DNA of 64,000 bases. It comes from Pseudomonas anuradhapurensis. GTDB lineage: Bacteria; Pseudomonadota; Gammaproteobacteria; Pseudomonadales; Pseudomonadaceae. The first letter of the stretch is position 1. Each line of letters starts with the position of its first letter. Below, one piece after another: positions 39,633 through 48,083 of this stretch. The position numbers were made by a program, and so were the translations under genes. Under the pieces are notes generated by a model. The model searched no databases, was not told the origin of the DNA, and saw only the letters and a list, made by a program, of their open reading frames with translations. The DNA is taken from assembly GCF_014269225.2 (NCBI RefSeq), contig NZ_CP077097.1:1680001-1744000 (forward strand), given 5' to 3'.

Positions 39633-39977
39633 ATGAGCGGCAAGCGATTCGCAGTGACTGTGGCAATGTGCCTGGCCCTGGTGGGCCAGGCCCAGGCAGG
39701 CGGCGTTGTCGCCTCAGGAGTTCTGCAATTCAGTGGCAGCATCGTCGAACCATCCTGCACCACCACGGTGGGCAGTGCCGGTTGGCGCATGGATAACTGT
39801 CCGGCGCTGGCGCGTGACAGCGTCATTGGCATCCAAGCGGTGGACGAGCAGGCGCTGCCGGCGCACGCGGTACGCATTGATCGTGGGCACAGCGTGGACC
39901 AGGCCTACAGGCTGGTCGATGAGCACGGCAAGCCGCTGACCCAAGGCCATTACGTGGTGGTCGTGACCTCACCTTGA
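39633..39977 (+). CDS. Small pilin-like secreted protein
   Basis: 114 residues from ATG 39633 (GGGAG eight bases upstream). The signal peptide ends in GQAQAGG. The mature start follows the pilin pattern VLQFSGSIVEPSCTTTVGSA, with a second Cys in MDNCPAL. It is shorter than most pilins (usually 150 or more) and ends VVVVTSP without the penultimate-Tyr strand. It is the only plus-strand gene of the fimbrial locus, divergent from chaperone 2, and could be a minor subunit, a terminator of pilus growth or a decayed pilin. Confidence 0.75.
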   Translation: MSGKRFAVTVAMCLALVGQAQAGGVVASGVLQFSGSIVEPSCTTTVGSAGWRMDNCPALARDSVIGIQAVDEQALPAHAVRIDRGHSVDQAYRLVDEHGKPLTQGHYVVVVTSP

Positions 39978-39999
39978 GGGTGGCGCAGCCAGCCTTGAG

Positions 40000-40965
40000 T
40001 CAGCGCTGGCGCAATTGTCGCGGGGTGGCATTGAGCAGGCGCCGCATCAGCCGCCGCAGCGCCGTTGCGTCCTGGTAGCCGACCTGCGCCGAGACCGCTT
40101 CGACGGAATAGTCGCCAGACTCGAGCAGCGCCCGGGCCTTGTGCAACTGTACCCGCTGGATCAGCTGCCGGGTGGAGTGTCCCGTTGCCTTGCGCACATG
40201 GCGCGACAGGGTCCGCTCGGACATGCCGACGCTTGCCGCCAGGGCCGTGACGCTGGCCGGTTCCGGCAGCGACCTCTCGATCTCGGCAGTCAGGCGCGAG
40301 ATCAGCGCATTGCCTTGGGCCAGCACGGCGGGGATGACAAAAGGCGCCTGCAGTTGCCGGCGGTCGAGCAGCAGCGCCTTGCCTACCGCGTCGGCGATTT
40401 CAGGTGACAGGCGCCGACGAAGCAGGTGCAGCATCAGGTCGGTTTGCGCGAAGGCGGCACCTGCCGTGGTCACTGGGTGATCGGCCAGCACCATGAAGTC
40501 CGGGTCTACGCGGCAACCGGGTGCCAGTTGCTGCAGATGCGCTGCCAGCCACCAGGAGGTGGTCACCCGTCGGCCGTCCAGCAGCCCGGCTGCCTGCAGC
40601 AGAAACACCGCCGAGCAGGATGCGGCAATTTCCTGGCCGCTGGCGATATGACTGCGCAGCGCAGCGAGAAAGGGCGCTGTCCATGGCTCGGCGAGGCGCT
40701 GCTCGAGCAGCTCGATGTCGCTGACGCCGATGCCCGGTATGACCCAGCAGGAATGGTCCGCGGCGCTTGCTTCGAGTGGTTGTACCGGCAGTTGCAGGCC
40801 ATGGCCCAGCGCTACCGGACCCGGTTGCGGGCCGCAAACCCGCCAGCGTGGTGCGGCCAGGCCGAGCCGCCCGCTGACGGTGGCTGCGCTGGCGAGGATG
40901 TCCAGGGTGGCGGCGACGCTCGTCGCGAATGCCCCCGGTGTGACCAGGATGGTGAAATCGTACAT
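40000..40965 (-). CDS. GlxA-type AraC regulator (DJ-1/PfpI domain plus HTH)
   Basis: 321 residues from ATG 40965. The N-terminal about 190 residues form a DJ-1/PfpI-like domain (MYDFTILVTPGAFATSVAAT, EIAASCSAVFLLQAAGLLDG). The C-terminal AraC HTH is SVTALAASVGMSERTLSRHV then QVGYQDATALRRLMRR. GlxA-family regulators respond to small metabolites and often control an adjacent enzyme. The divergent tautomerase gene 96 bp away is the obvious candidate target. Confidence 0.92.
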   Translation of the reverse strand: MYDFTILVTPGAFATSVAATLDILASAATVSGRLGLAAPRWRVCGPQPGPVALGHGLQLPVQPLEASAADHSCWVIPGIGVSDIELLEQRLAEPWTAPFLAALRSHIASGQEIAASCSAVFLLQAAGLLDGRRVTTSWWLAAHLQQLAPGCRVDPDFMVLADHPVTTAGAAFAQTDLMLHLLRRRLSPEIADAVGKALLLDRRQLQAPFVIPAVLAQGNALISRLTAEIERSLPEPASVTALAASVGMSERTLSRHVRKATGHSTRQLIQRVQLHKARALLESGDYSVEAVSAQVGYQDATALRRLMRRLLNATPRQLRQR

Positions 40966-41061
40966 TGTCGGATTATGCTCGAAACGGGACGGATCCGACA
41001 CTTATGCACGCAACGGCTGGCAGGCCTAATGGCGCCTCCATTCATCATCAAGGTTTCCGCC

Positions 41062-41523
41062 ATGCCCAACATTCTGATCAAGGTACCTGCCGGAGCTTTC
41101 AACGAGGCGCAACGCGAACAGCTGCTCAAGCGCGTCAGCGAGGCCGCCATCGCCCACGAACACATGGGTAGCGCGCTACCGCAGCGCGGCCTGTGCTGGG
41201 TACTCATCGAGCAGGTCCGTGGCGCTGACTGGCTGTGTGGCGGGGTGAACCTGCACGCCCAGGCCATTCCCTGCATCGTCACGGTAAAGGTGCCGGCCGG
41301 GGTCCTCGATGCACAGATGCGCAAGGATTATGTGCAGGGCCTGCACCAGGCCATCGAACACTGCGTGGGGCAGGCTGACGGGCGCATGCTGATGACGTCG
41401 ATACAGCTGGTCGACGTCGCCGATGGCACCTGGGGCGCAAACGGCAACCTCTGGCATCTCGCCGATTTCACCCGCGCTGCCGGTTACGGCCATCTTGTCG
41501 CTCGCGCCCAGCCATGCGGCTAA
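41062..41523 (+). CDS. Tandem-domain tautomerase (4-OT fold)
   Basis: 153 residues. After Met removal Pro is N-terminal, as required for the catalytic base of the tautomerase superfamily. The protein holds two matching halves: PNILIKVPAGAFNEAQREQL near residue 2 and PCIVTVKVPAGVLDAQMRKD near residue 70. It is thus a fused double 4-oxalocrotonate-tautomerase unit, as in malonate-semialdehyde-decarboxylase-like or cis-CaaD-like members. Substrate is unknown. Upstream is the divergent GlxA regulator. Confidence 0.8.
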   Translation: MPNILIKVPAGAFNEAQREQLLKRVSEAAIAHEHMGSALPQRGLCWVLIEQVRGADWLCGGVNLHAQAIPCIVTVKVPAGVLDAQMRKDYVQGLHQAIEHCVGQADGRMLMTSIQLVDVADGTWGANGNLWHLADFTRAAGYGHLVARAQPCG

Positions 41524-41580
41524 AACCTGCGTACCGCCGTGCAGACGGGTTGGGCGATCCAGCCAGCCGGCACGGCGCTG

Positions 41581-42693
41581 TCAGGGGTGGGCTGGATAGT
41601 CGATGTAGCCTCGTTCGTCGCCACCAAAGAAGGTTGCTGGGTCGGGGGTGTTGAGTTGCAGGCCGTCGCGGATACGGCGTGGCAAGTCCGGGTTGGCCAG
41701 GAACGGTCGGCCGAAAGCCACCACGTCGGCACGGCCTTCGGCAATCGCTTGTTCGGCAGAAGCTGCGTCGTAGCCGCCTGCGATCACCAGGACACCTTCC
41801 CAGGCATCGCGCAGCTGCAAGATGATCTCGTCCCAGCGCGGGTCGAAGTTTTCGTCCTTGACGGTACCGACGACCGCGGGCTCGACCAGGTGCAGGTAGG
41901 CCAAGCCGTAGCGGTTCAGCGACTTGACGATGTAGCTGAACGTTTCGAAGGGGGTGTCATCGCCCATGCCCATGAACCGCCCCATCGGGGTGAGGCGCAC
42001 ACCGACGCGATCGGCGCCGATCTCTCGCGCCACGGCCTGGACCACCGCCAGCAGCAGGCGCGCCCGATTCTGGTACGAGCCGCCGTAAGGGTCGCTGCGC
42101 TGGTTGCTGTTGCTGTTGATGAACTGGTCGAGCAGGTAGCCGTTGCCGGCGTGGATCTCGACGCCATCCATGCCCGCCGCCATGGCATTGAGCGCAGCAT
42201 TGCGGTAATCATCGATGATCGCCGCGATCTCTTCGACTTCCAGGGCGCGCGGGACCGGTACATCACCCCACACGCCATTGCCGTCGTGGTCGACGATGAA
42301 CGTCTTGCCGGGCGCTGCGATTGCACTCGGTGCCACGGGCAGGCCATGGTCAGGCTGGAAGCTGGGGTGCGATACGCGCCCGACGTGCCACAGCTGCATG
42401 AAGATGCGGCCGTCCTGTGCGTGCACCTTGTCGCTCACCTGTTTCCAGGCTGCGATCTGTTCAGCCGTGTAGATGCCGGGGGTCCATGCATAACCTTGGC
42501 CCTGCCGGGAGATTTGCGTGGCTTCGGTGATGATCAACGCTGCGCTGGCGCGCTGGGCATAATATTCCGCTGCCATTGCCGTCGGGATATCGCCGGGTTG
42601 GCCCGCACGGGAGCGGGTCAAGGGGGCCATGGCAATACGGTGTGGCAGTTGCAAGGCGCCCACGCGAATGGGATTGAACAGGTGAGGGGCCAT
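41581..42693 (-). CDS. Old yellow enzyme family alkene reductase
   Basis: 370 residues, FMN barrel. Family marks: NPIRVGALQLPHRIAMAPLT, QLWHVGRVSHP, GVEIHAGNGYLLDQF (His/Asn pair and following Tyr), SNQRSDPYGGS and AFGRPFLANPDLP. It reduces activated C=C bonds with NADPH; NemA and XenB are such enzymes in P. putida. It is downstream of the molybdenum-hydroxylase operon but 150 bp away, so probably has its own promoter. Confidence 0.95.
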   Translation of the reverse strand: MAPHLFNPIRVGALQLPHRIAMAPLTRSRAGQPGDIPTAMAAEYYAQRASAALIITEATQISRQGQGYAWTPGIYTAEQIAAWKQVSDKVHAQDGRIFMQLWHVGRVSHPSFQPDHGLPVAPSAIAAPGKTFIVDHDGNGVWGDVPVPRALEVEEIAAIIDDYRNAALNAMAAGMDGVEIHAGNGYLLDQFINSNSNQRSDPYGGSYQNRARLLLAVVQAVAREIGADRVGVRLTPMGRFMGMGDDTPFETFSYIVKSLNRYGLAYLHLVEPAVVGTVKDENFDPRWDEIILQLRDAWEGVLVIAGGYDAASAEQAIAEGRADVVAFGRPFLANPDLPRRIRDGLQLNTPDPATFFGGDERGYIDYPAHP

Positions 42694-42845
42694 TACTCAG
42701 TTCCTTTGCAAGTGGTTTGAATGCGGTTGGCAAGTGCAGCGCTAGCGCGGCTGTTTGCTGGAGTCAGGTTAATGTCCGGCGCCCAGACTGATAATCAGCA
42801 CAACCGGGGCAAGTGCATTGCGCAACTCGCAAAGCCCGGGAACCT

Positions 42846-43814
42846 TCAAAGCGCCGTTCGCGCTTTACCTCGGTAAACCCGCAGCACATCAGCCATGACC
42901 GACAATGCAATTTCGGCGGGGGTCCTGGAGCCGATATCCAGGCCGATGGGCATGTGCAGACGGGCGACATCCGCAGCCGACAAACCGCCGATCCGGCGCA
43001 ATCGCTCCGCGCGTCTTTCCGAGGTCCGTTTCGAGCCCATGGCACCGATGTAGAAGGCAGGCGTGTGCACGGCCTCCATCAATGCGAGGTCGTCGATTCT
43101 AGGATCATGGGTCAGCGCAACGACCGCCGTCGCTTCGTGGCAACCGCCGTTGGCGATGTAGATCGAGGGCAGTAGCGGAATCACCGTCACGCCCTCCAGC
43201 GCCAGCGTGGCCACTTCTTCTCGCGGGTCGCATGCGATCACTTCAAAGCCCAGGGCCCGGGCGAACTGTGCACAGGCCTCGGCAACCGGTGACAGGCCTG
43301 CCAGCAGCAAGCGCAGTGCCGGGCCCAGGCTGATCTCCAGGCGGCTGCCAATACGCACCACGGTGTCGCTGCCGTCGGTGCGGCTGCGGGTGCTGAACAG
43401 GCCGCCTTCCAGGTCAATCACCCGGGTCAGCCGACGTTGACCGCGCAGCGCGTCGAGCAACTGGCGCAGGTGGGCGCGCCATTCGGCGCTCGGGCGCCTG
43501 TGCTCGACCAGTACGTCCAGGCTACCGCCACACGGCAGCTGCAGGCGACTTCGCTCCTCGGCACTGGCGCCGTAGCAGATGACCTGTGCTGGTGCGGCAT
43601 GCTCGCCACGGCCGAGTGCTTCGAGAAATGCCTCCTCGACACAGCCGCCGGACAACGAGCCGCTGTGCGCGCCGGACTGGATGGCCACCAACATTGCGCC
43701 AGGCGCGCGCGGTGCCGAACCGAAGGTGGAAAGGACCGTGCATAACCACACGCTGTGTCCTTCGTCTGCCCAGGCCAGCGCCTGCTCCAGCACCGTCACA
43801 TCAAGATGTTGCAT
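42846..43814 (-). CDS. XdhC/CoxI-family molybdenum cofactor protein
   Basis: 322 residues. It opens with LCTVLSTFGSAPRAPGAMLV, has GSLSGGCVEEAFLEAL (Cys loop) and PCGGSLDVLVEH, and a Rossmann-like C-domain with PRIDDLALMEAVHTPAFYIG. XdhC binds the molybdenum cofactor, promotes its sulfuration and inserts it into xanthine-dehydrogenase-family enzymes. It lies 42 bp behind the molybdopterin-binding subunit, its expected client. Confidence 0.93.
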   Translation of the reverse strand: MQHLDVTVLEQALAWADEGHSVWLCTVLSTFGSAPRAPGAMLVAIQSGAHSGSLSGGCVEEAFLEALGRGEHAAPAQVICYGASAEERSRLQLPCGGSLDVLVEHRRPSAEWRAHLRQLLDALRGQRRLTRVIDLEGGLFSTRSRTDGSDTVVRIGSRLEISLGPALRLLLAGLSPVAEACAQFARALGFEVIACDPREEVATLALEGVTVIPLLPSIYIANGGCHEATAVVALTHDPRIDDLALMEAVHTPAFYIGAMGSKRTSERRAERLRRIGGLSAADVARLHMPIGLDIGSRTPAEIALSVMADVLRVYRGKARTAL

Positions 43815-43856
43815 CTGCCGTTACCTTTGCAAAACGCGGGTTCAAGTACCGCCGGT

Positions 43857-46079
43857 TCATGCCTTGCGGGCCAGCGGCAGCGCCAGCCGGCGCTGGCCGG
43901 TGGCATCCGCCACTGCGTTACCCAGGGCTGCGGCCATCGGGCCCTGGACGATTTCGGCTGCACCGAGGAAGGGTTGGCCAGGCTGGTCGATCAGGTGCAC
44001 TTCCACGTGTTTCGGCAGTTGCGGGAAGCGCAGGATCGGATAGCCACTCCAGTCATAGCTGCGTACCCCACCGGGGTCATAACTGACCGCCTCGTAGAGC
44101 GTCCAGCTGCTCGACTGGACGATGCCACCCTCGACCTGGTTGCGCAGCCCATCGGGGTTGACGATCTGCCCGACGTCCACCGCCGTGACTACCCGCTGAA
44201 TCGCGATCTCGCCGGTTTGCGGATGCACCTGGATTTCCACTGCCACCGCGCAGTAGCCCATGATGTTCTTGTAGCGGGCGAAGCCCAGGCCGATGCCCGT
44301 GCCCGGTGCAGGCGACCGCCGTGGCCAGGCGAACTCATCGCGGGCCCGTTCGACCACGGCGCGGGCCCTTGGGTCGGTGAGATGGCTGAGGCGGAACTCG
44401 ACGGCATCCACGCCTGCCTGCGCCGCCAGTTCGTCCAGGCAGGCCTCGATGGCAAACACATTGATATGGGCACCCAGCGAGCGCATTGCCGAAGTGCGGA
44501 ACGGCATTTCGCTGATGAAGTGCATGTCGATGTCGCTTGCGCCCGTCTGGTACAGCGGGATCGCGTTGCGGTCGCCATCCCCTTCTGGCTGGGCAATCGG
44601 CACCGATGGCGCCGAGGTGAACGGGCGGGCGAGCAGGCGCGCGGGCACCAGGCGGCCGGCGTTGGTGATGCGCTCGTTATGTGGCGTGGTCCATAGCTGG
44701 TACTTCCAGTGGTTGATGCGGCCGCTGCTGTCCAGGCCGGCTTCCAGTTCGGTGAGCATGGCCGAGCTGTACGGTTCCCACAGGTTTTCCTGTTCGCGCA
44801 TCCATTGCACGCGCACCGGCACGCCTGGTACTCGCATGGCGATGAGCGCCGCGTCGGCTGCGGCATCATCGGCACCGTTGTGGCCGTAGCATCCGGAACC
44901 TTCGGCGTGGATGCAGCGCACAGCCGTCAGCGGTAGGCCGAGCATTTCGGCGATGCCCGCACGCAGCGGGAACACACCTTGGGTATGGGTCCAGACGGTC
45001 AACGTACCGTCCTTGAACCAGGCCAGCGAGCAGGAGGGGCCGATGGAACCGTGCATCAGGTATTGTTTGGTGACACGCGCCCGATAGGTCTTGCCACTTG
45101 AAGGCGTCGGCTGGCCTTCGTGCTGGATGGGGTAGCGCCTGGATTGCAGCTTGGGCAGCAGCTGGTGGATGACGGCCTGGTCCGGAATCACCTCGCCAGT
45201 GGTCCACGTTGCCGCCGCGTAGCCCGCCCGCATGGCCTTGATGGCCTGCCATTCATCCCTGGCCACCACGGCGAGATAGTTGCCGTCCTCGACCACCTTG
45301 ACGATGCCCGGCAGGCGTTCAATCGCCTGTTTATCGAAACCGGTGAGCGTGCAGCCCGGCCTGGGTGGCCGGATCACCCGGGCATGGAGCATGTCCGGCA
45401 GGCGCATGTCCTGCACGAACGCCGCGCCACCGCTGACCTTGGCCGGAATATCCAGGCGTGGGATGGCGTGGCCGATGAGCTTGAACTGCGCAGGTGGAAG
45501 GTCCGGCGAGTTGGCCTTGGCATATTGATGCAGGTCCACGCCCGCTACCGCCTCGGCATAGCTCATGCGGGCGCCGGACGGGGCCGTGATCATCGCACCG
45601 CCTGTCTGCAGCGACGATACGTCCACGCCCCAGCGCCTGGCGGCCGACTCCATCAGCATCTGCCGCACCTGCGCGGCGGCATTGAACAGCGCCGTGCCGC
45701 TGTCGAAGATGGTATGGCTGCCGGCCGTGTAGCCTTCGTTCGGTGTCAGCGCCGTGTCCGCCGTAAGGAAGGTGACCGCCGCCGGCGAGACGTCCAGCCG
45801 CTCGGCCGCAATCTGCAACAGCGCGGTCTTCACCCCGGTGCCCAACTCCACTTTCCCGGTATACACGGTGATGCCTTCGACGCCGACCTTGATCCACGCG
45901 TCGAGGTAAGGGTTGGTGCGCAAGCTGCCGGGCAGATCCGGGGCGAGCACGACAGTACCGAGGGTATCCACCTCGGTATCGGCCAGCGCCTTGCGGGCGG
46001 CCGGCATCAGCGCGAATGCCATCAGCAGGCTGCCGCCCTGCAGGAACGCGCGGCGACCGAATTCAGTTGTGGACGACAT
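43857..46079 (-). CDS. Molybdopterin-binding subunit of a periplasmic hydroxylase (IorB-like)
   Basis: 740 residues from ATG 46079. The twin-arginine signal GRRAFLQGGSLLMAFAL points to export. The isoquinoline-1-oxidoreductase beta-type fold is shown by SGCYGHNGADDAAADAALIA, and the catalytic Glu near the C-terminus by FLGAAEIVQGPMAAALGNAV. The substrate cannot be read from sequence; related enzymes hydroxylate N-heterocycles or oxidise aldehydes. It overlaps the 2Fe-2S subunit gene by 17 bases, so the subunits are co-translated. Confidence 0.93.
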   Translation of the reverse strand: MSSTTEFGRRAFLQGGSLLMAFALMPAARKALADTEVDTLGTVVLAPDLPGSLRTNPYLDAWIKVGVEGITVYTGKVELGTGVKTALLQIAAERLDVSPAAVTFLTADTALTPNEGYTAGSHTIFDSGTALFNAAAQVRQMLMESAARRWGVDVSSLQTGGAMITAPSGARMSYAEAVAGVDLHQYAKANSPDLPPAQFKLIGHAIPRLDIPAKVSGGAAFVQDMRLPDMLHARVIRPPRPGCTLTGFDKQAIERLPGIVKVVEDGNYLAVVARDEWQAIKAMRAGYAAATWTTGEVIPDQAVIHQLLPKLQSRRYPIQHEGQPTPSSGKTYRARVTKQYLMHGSIGPSCSLAWFKDGTLTVWTHTQGVFPLRAGIAEMLGLPLTAVRCIHAEGSGCYGHNGADDAAADAALIAMRVPGVPVRVQWMREQENLWEPYSSAMLTELEAGLDSSGRINHWKYQLWTTPHNERITNAGRLVPARLLARPFTSAPSVPIAQPEGDGDRNAIPLYQTGASDIDMHFISEMPFRTSAMRSLGAHINVFAIEACLDELAAQAGVDAVEFRLSHLTDPRARAVVERARDEFAWPRRSPAPGTGIGLGFARYKNIMGYCAVAVEIQVHPQTGEIAIQRVVTAVDVGQIVNPDGLRNQVEGGIVQSSSWTLYEAVSYDPGGVRSYDWSGYPILRFPQLPKHVEVHLIDQPGQPFLGAAEIVQGPMAAALGNAVADATGQRRLALPLARKA

Positions 46080-46545
46080 GCAGGCCACCGTTTTCGACGA
46101 CGCGGGTGATCGCTTCGATGATTCGAAGATGCGTGCCGCAGCGACACAGGTTGGTGGCCATGTGCGCGCGGATGGTGGCTGCGTCGGGCCGCGGATTCTG
46201 CTCCAGCAAGGCTTGGGCGCGCATGATCATCCCGGCGATGCAGTAGCCACACTGCGCGGCCTGGGTATCGATGAAGGCTTGTTGCAGCGGGCCTGGCCGT
46301 TCAGGCGTGCCCAGGCTCTCGACGGTGCGCACGTGGCGGCCTTGCATGCCAGCACACGGGGTCACGCAGGCGAATACCGGCTGGTCGTCGACGATGACGG
46401 TGCACGCGCCACACTGGCCCAGCCCGCAGCCATACTTGGCGCCGTTGAGTTCCAGGTGGTTGCGCAAGGCATAGAGCAGCGGCATGTCCGGGTCGATATC
46501 CAGGCTGTGCAGCTTGCCGTTGACTGTAAGGTTCACGTTGCTCAT
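46063..46545 (-). CDS. 2Fe-2S subunit of the molybdenum hydroxylase (IorA-like)
   Basis: 160 residues from ATG 46545 with GAGGAG five to six bases upstream. Two 2Fe-2S clusters are coordinated by YGCGLGQCGACTV (plant-type ferredoxin fold, about 40-60) and QCGYCIAGM with NLCRCGTH (about 100-150). There is no signal peptide; such small subunits are exported folded with the Tat-tagged large subunit. It overlaps the cytochrome gene by four bases. Confidence 0.95.
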   Translation of the reverse strand: MSNVNLTVNGKLHSLDIDPDMPLLYALRNHLELNGAKYGCGLGQCGACTVIVDDQPVFACVTPCAGMQGRHVRTVESLGTPERPGPLQQAFIDTQAAQCGYCIAGMIMRAQALLEQNPRPDAATIRAHMATNLCRCGTHLRIIEAITRVVENGGLHVVHN

Positions 46546-47810
46546 GGGGTCTCCTCGCGCAGAGCCTGAATAGTCGAATGCAAATCCGGCCACGGCCGAT
46601 CTGGGGCGGCTTGGCCACGGACGAAGGCCGCCAGGGCGGCGAGCTGCTGGTCGTTCAGGCTGGCCGCGAAGGGCGGCATCGCCGGGCCGGGCTCACCGGG
46701 TGTGGAGGCAATGCCTTCCAGTACCGTCTTGATGAAGTTGCGTGGCGCAGGGGCTTGCACCGAGGACGTCGCCGTCAGCGCTGGCCGGCCGTCGATACTG
46801 CGCATCGGTGCGGCTGCACCGTGGCAGCCTGCGCAGGCGGCCTGGAACAGATCACCCCCGAGGCTGGACGATTCGGCCGAGGCCACAGCCTTTGTTTCGA
46901 GCGTGGCGGGTTGGTGGGGGGAGGCCGGCAAACTGAGCAGATATTCCGCCATGGCTTCGACGTCGCTCCGAGGCAGCCGCGCGAGTTCCTGGCTGACCGG
47001 GCGCATGGGGCCGGCCGCGGTGCCATGGCCGTCGACGACCTTGGCTTGCAGGTAATCCACCAGCTGGGCTTGGGTCCAGGGCGTTTCGCGGCTGGCCAGG
47101 CCGAGCAGGGAAGGGGCCGCCCAGCCGTCAACCACGCCACCGGCAAGCGCCTGGCCCGTTTTCTCGGCACCGAGCAGGTTCAAAGGGGTATGGCATCCGC
47201 CGCAGTGGCCCGCGCCTTCGACCAGGTAGCGGCCACGGTTCCACTGCGGCGACGCCTGCGCGGTCGGCACGAACGGCGCTGAATGCAGGAACAACAGGTT
47301 CCAGCCCGCGACCAGCGGGCGCAGGTTCATCGGGAACTTCATGCGGTTGGGGGTTGCCGGCTGGTACACCGGAGGCCCGCTCATCAGGTAGGCATAGGCG
47401 TCCGCCAGGTCCTGATCGTCGAGCAGCCGGTAATGCGTGTATGGGAAGGCTGGGTAGAGGAAATGCCCATCGCGGGAAATCCCGTCGCGCATGGCGCGCT
47501 GGAATGCTTCGAGTGGCCAGCTGCCGATACCGGTCTGCGCGTCAGGGGTGATGTTGGTGCTGTACAGCGTGCCAAACGGCGTCACCAGTGGCAGGCCGCC
47601 TGCCAGGTACTTGCCGCCAGGGCGCGTATGGCAGACCGCGCAGTCGCCGGCGGTGACGACCTGGGCACCGCGTGCGATCTGTGCGGGTTCGAATGCCATG
47701 GGCCGCTCGATCGGATCGATTGCCGGTCGCCACATCAACCCGAACGCTGCGGCTAGCCCACCCACGCCCAGCGCAATAGCTGCCAATGCCCAACGCTTCC
47801 TACGTGACAT
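46542..47810 (-). CDS. Triheme cytochrome c, membrane-anchored electron acceptor
   Basis: 422 residues. The N-terminal helix (about 6-26) could be an uncleaved anchor. Three CxxCH heme sites are present: CAVCH (near 57), CGGCH (near 203) and CAGCH (near 332). The layout matches the cytochrome subunit of gluconate/alcohol dehydrogenases and of IorAB-type hydroxylases in Pseudomonas. It takes electrons from the 2Fe-2S/Mo subunits to the quinone pool or oxidase. It is first gene of the operon. Confidence 0.94.
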   Translation of the reverse strand: MSRRKRWALAAIALGVGGLAAAFGLMWRPAIDPIERPMAFEPAQIARGAQVVTAGDCAVCHTRPGGKYLAGGLPLVTPFGTLYSTNITPDAQTGIGSWPLEAFQRAMRDGISRDGHFLYPAFPYTHYRLLDDQDLADAYAYLMSGPPVYQPATPNRMKFPMNLRPLVAGWNLLFLHSAPFVPTAQASPQWNRGRYLVEGAGHCGGCHTPLNLLGAEKTGQALAGGVVDGWAAPSLLGLASRETPWTQAQLVDYLQAKVVDGHGTAAGPMRPVSQELARLPRSDVEAMAEYLLSLPASPHQPATLETKAVASAESSSLGGDLFQAACAGCHGAAAPMRSIDGRPALTATSSVQAPAPRNFIKTVLEGIASTPGEPGPAMPPFAASLNDQQLAALAAFVRGQAAPDRPWPDLHSTIQALREETP

Positions 47811-48083
47811 CGATACCCACCTCGTTCTCCGCCCTTGGCAACCAGCAACTCCCGGTATTGCCGGATGCCGATCAGTTCAGGGCGAGCCTAAAGGAGCACG
47901 GCTTGTGCGGGTATGGGTCGCTCGCGCAAGGCAGCTTTGCTCATTACGCAAGGCTGGCAGCGCGTGTTCGATAGCACGCCTGTTCAATCTCGAGGCCGGG
48001 CAGGTGGCTATGCTGCAGGCTGATGCAACCTCGACTGGTGATGCCACCAGCTTCCCTCTGGATATCTTCGACAGGGTCGGTCA

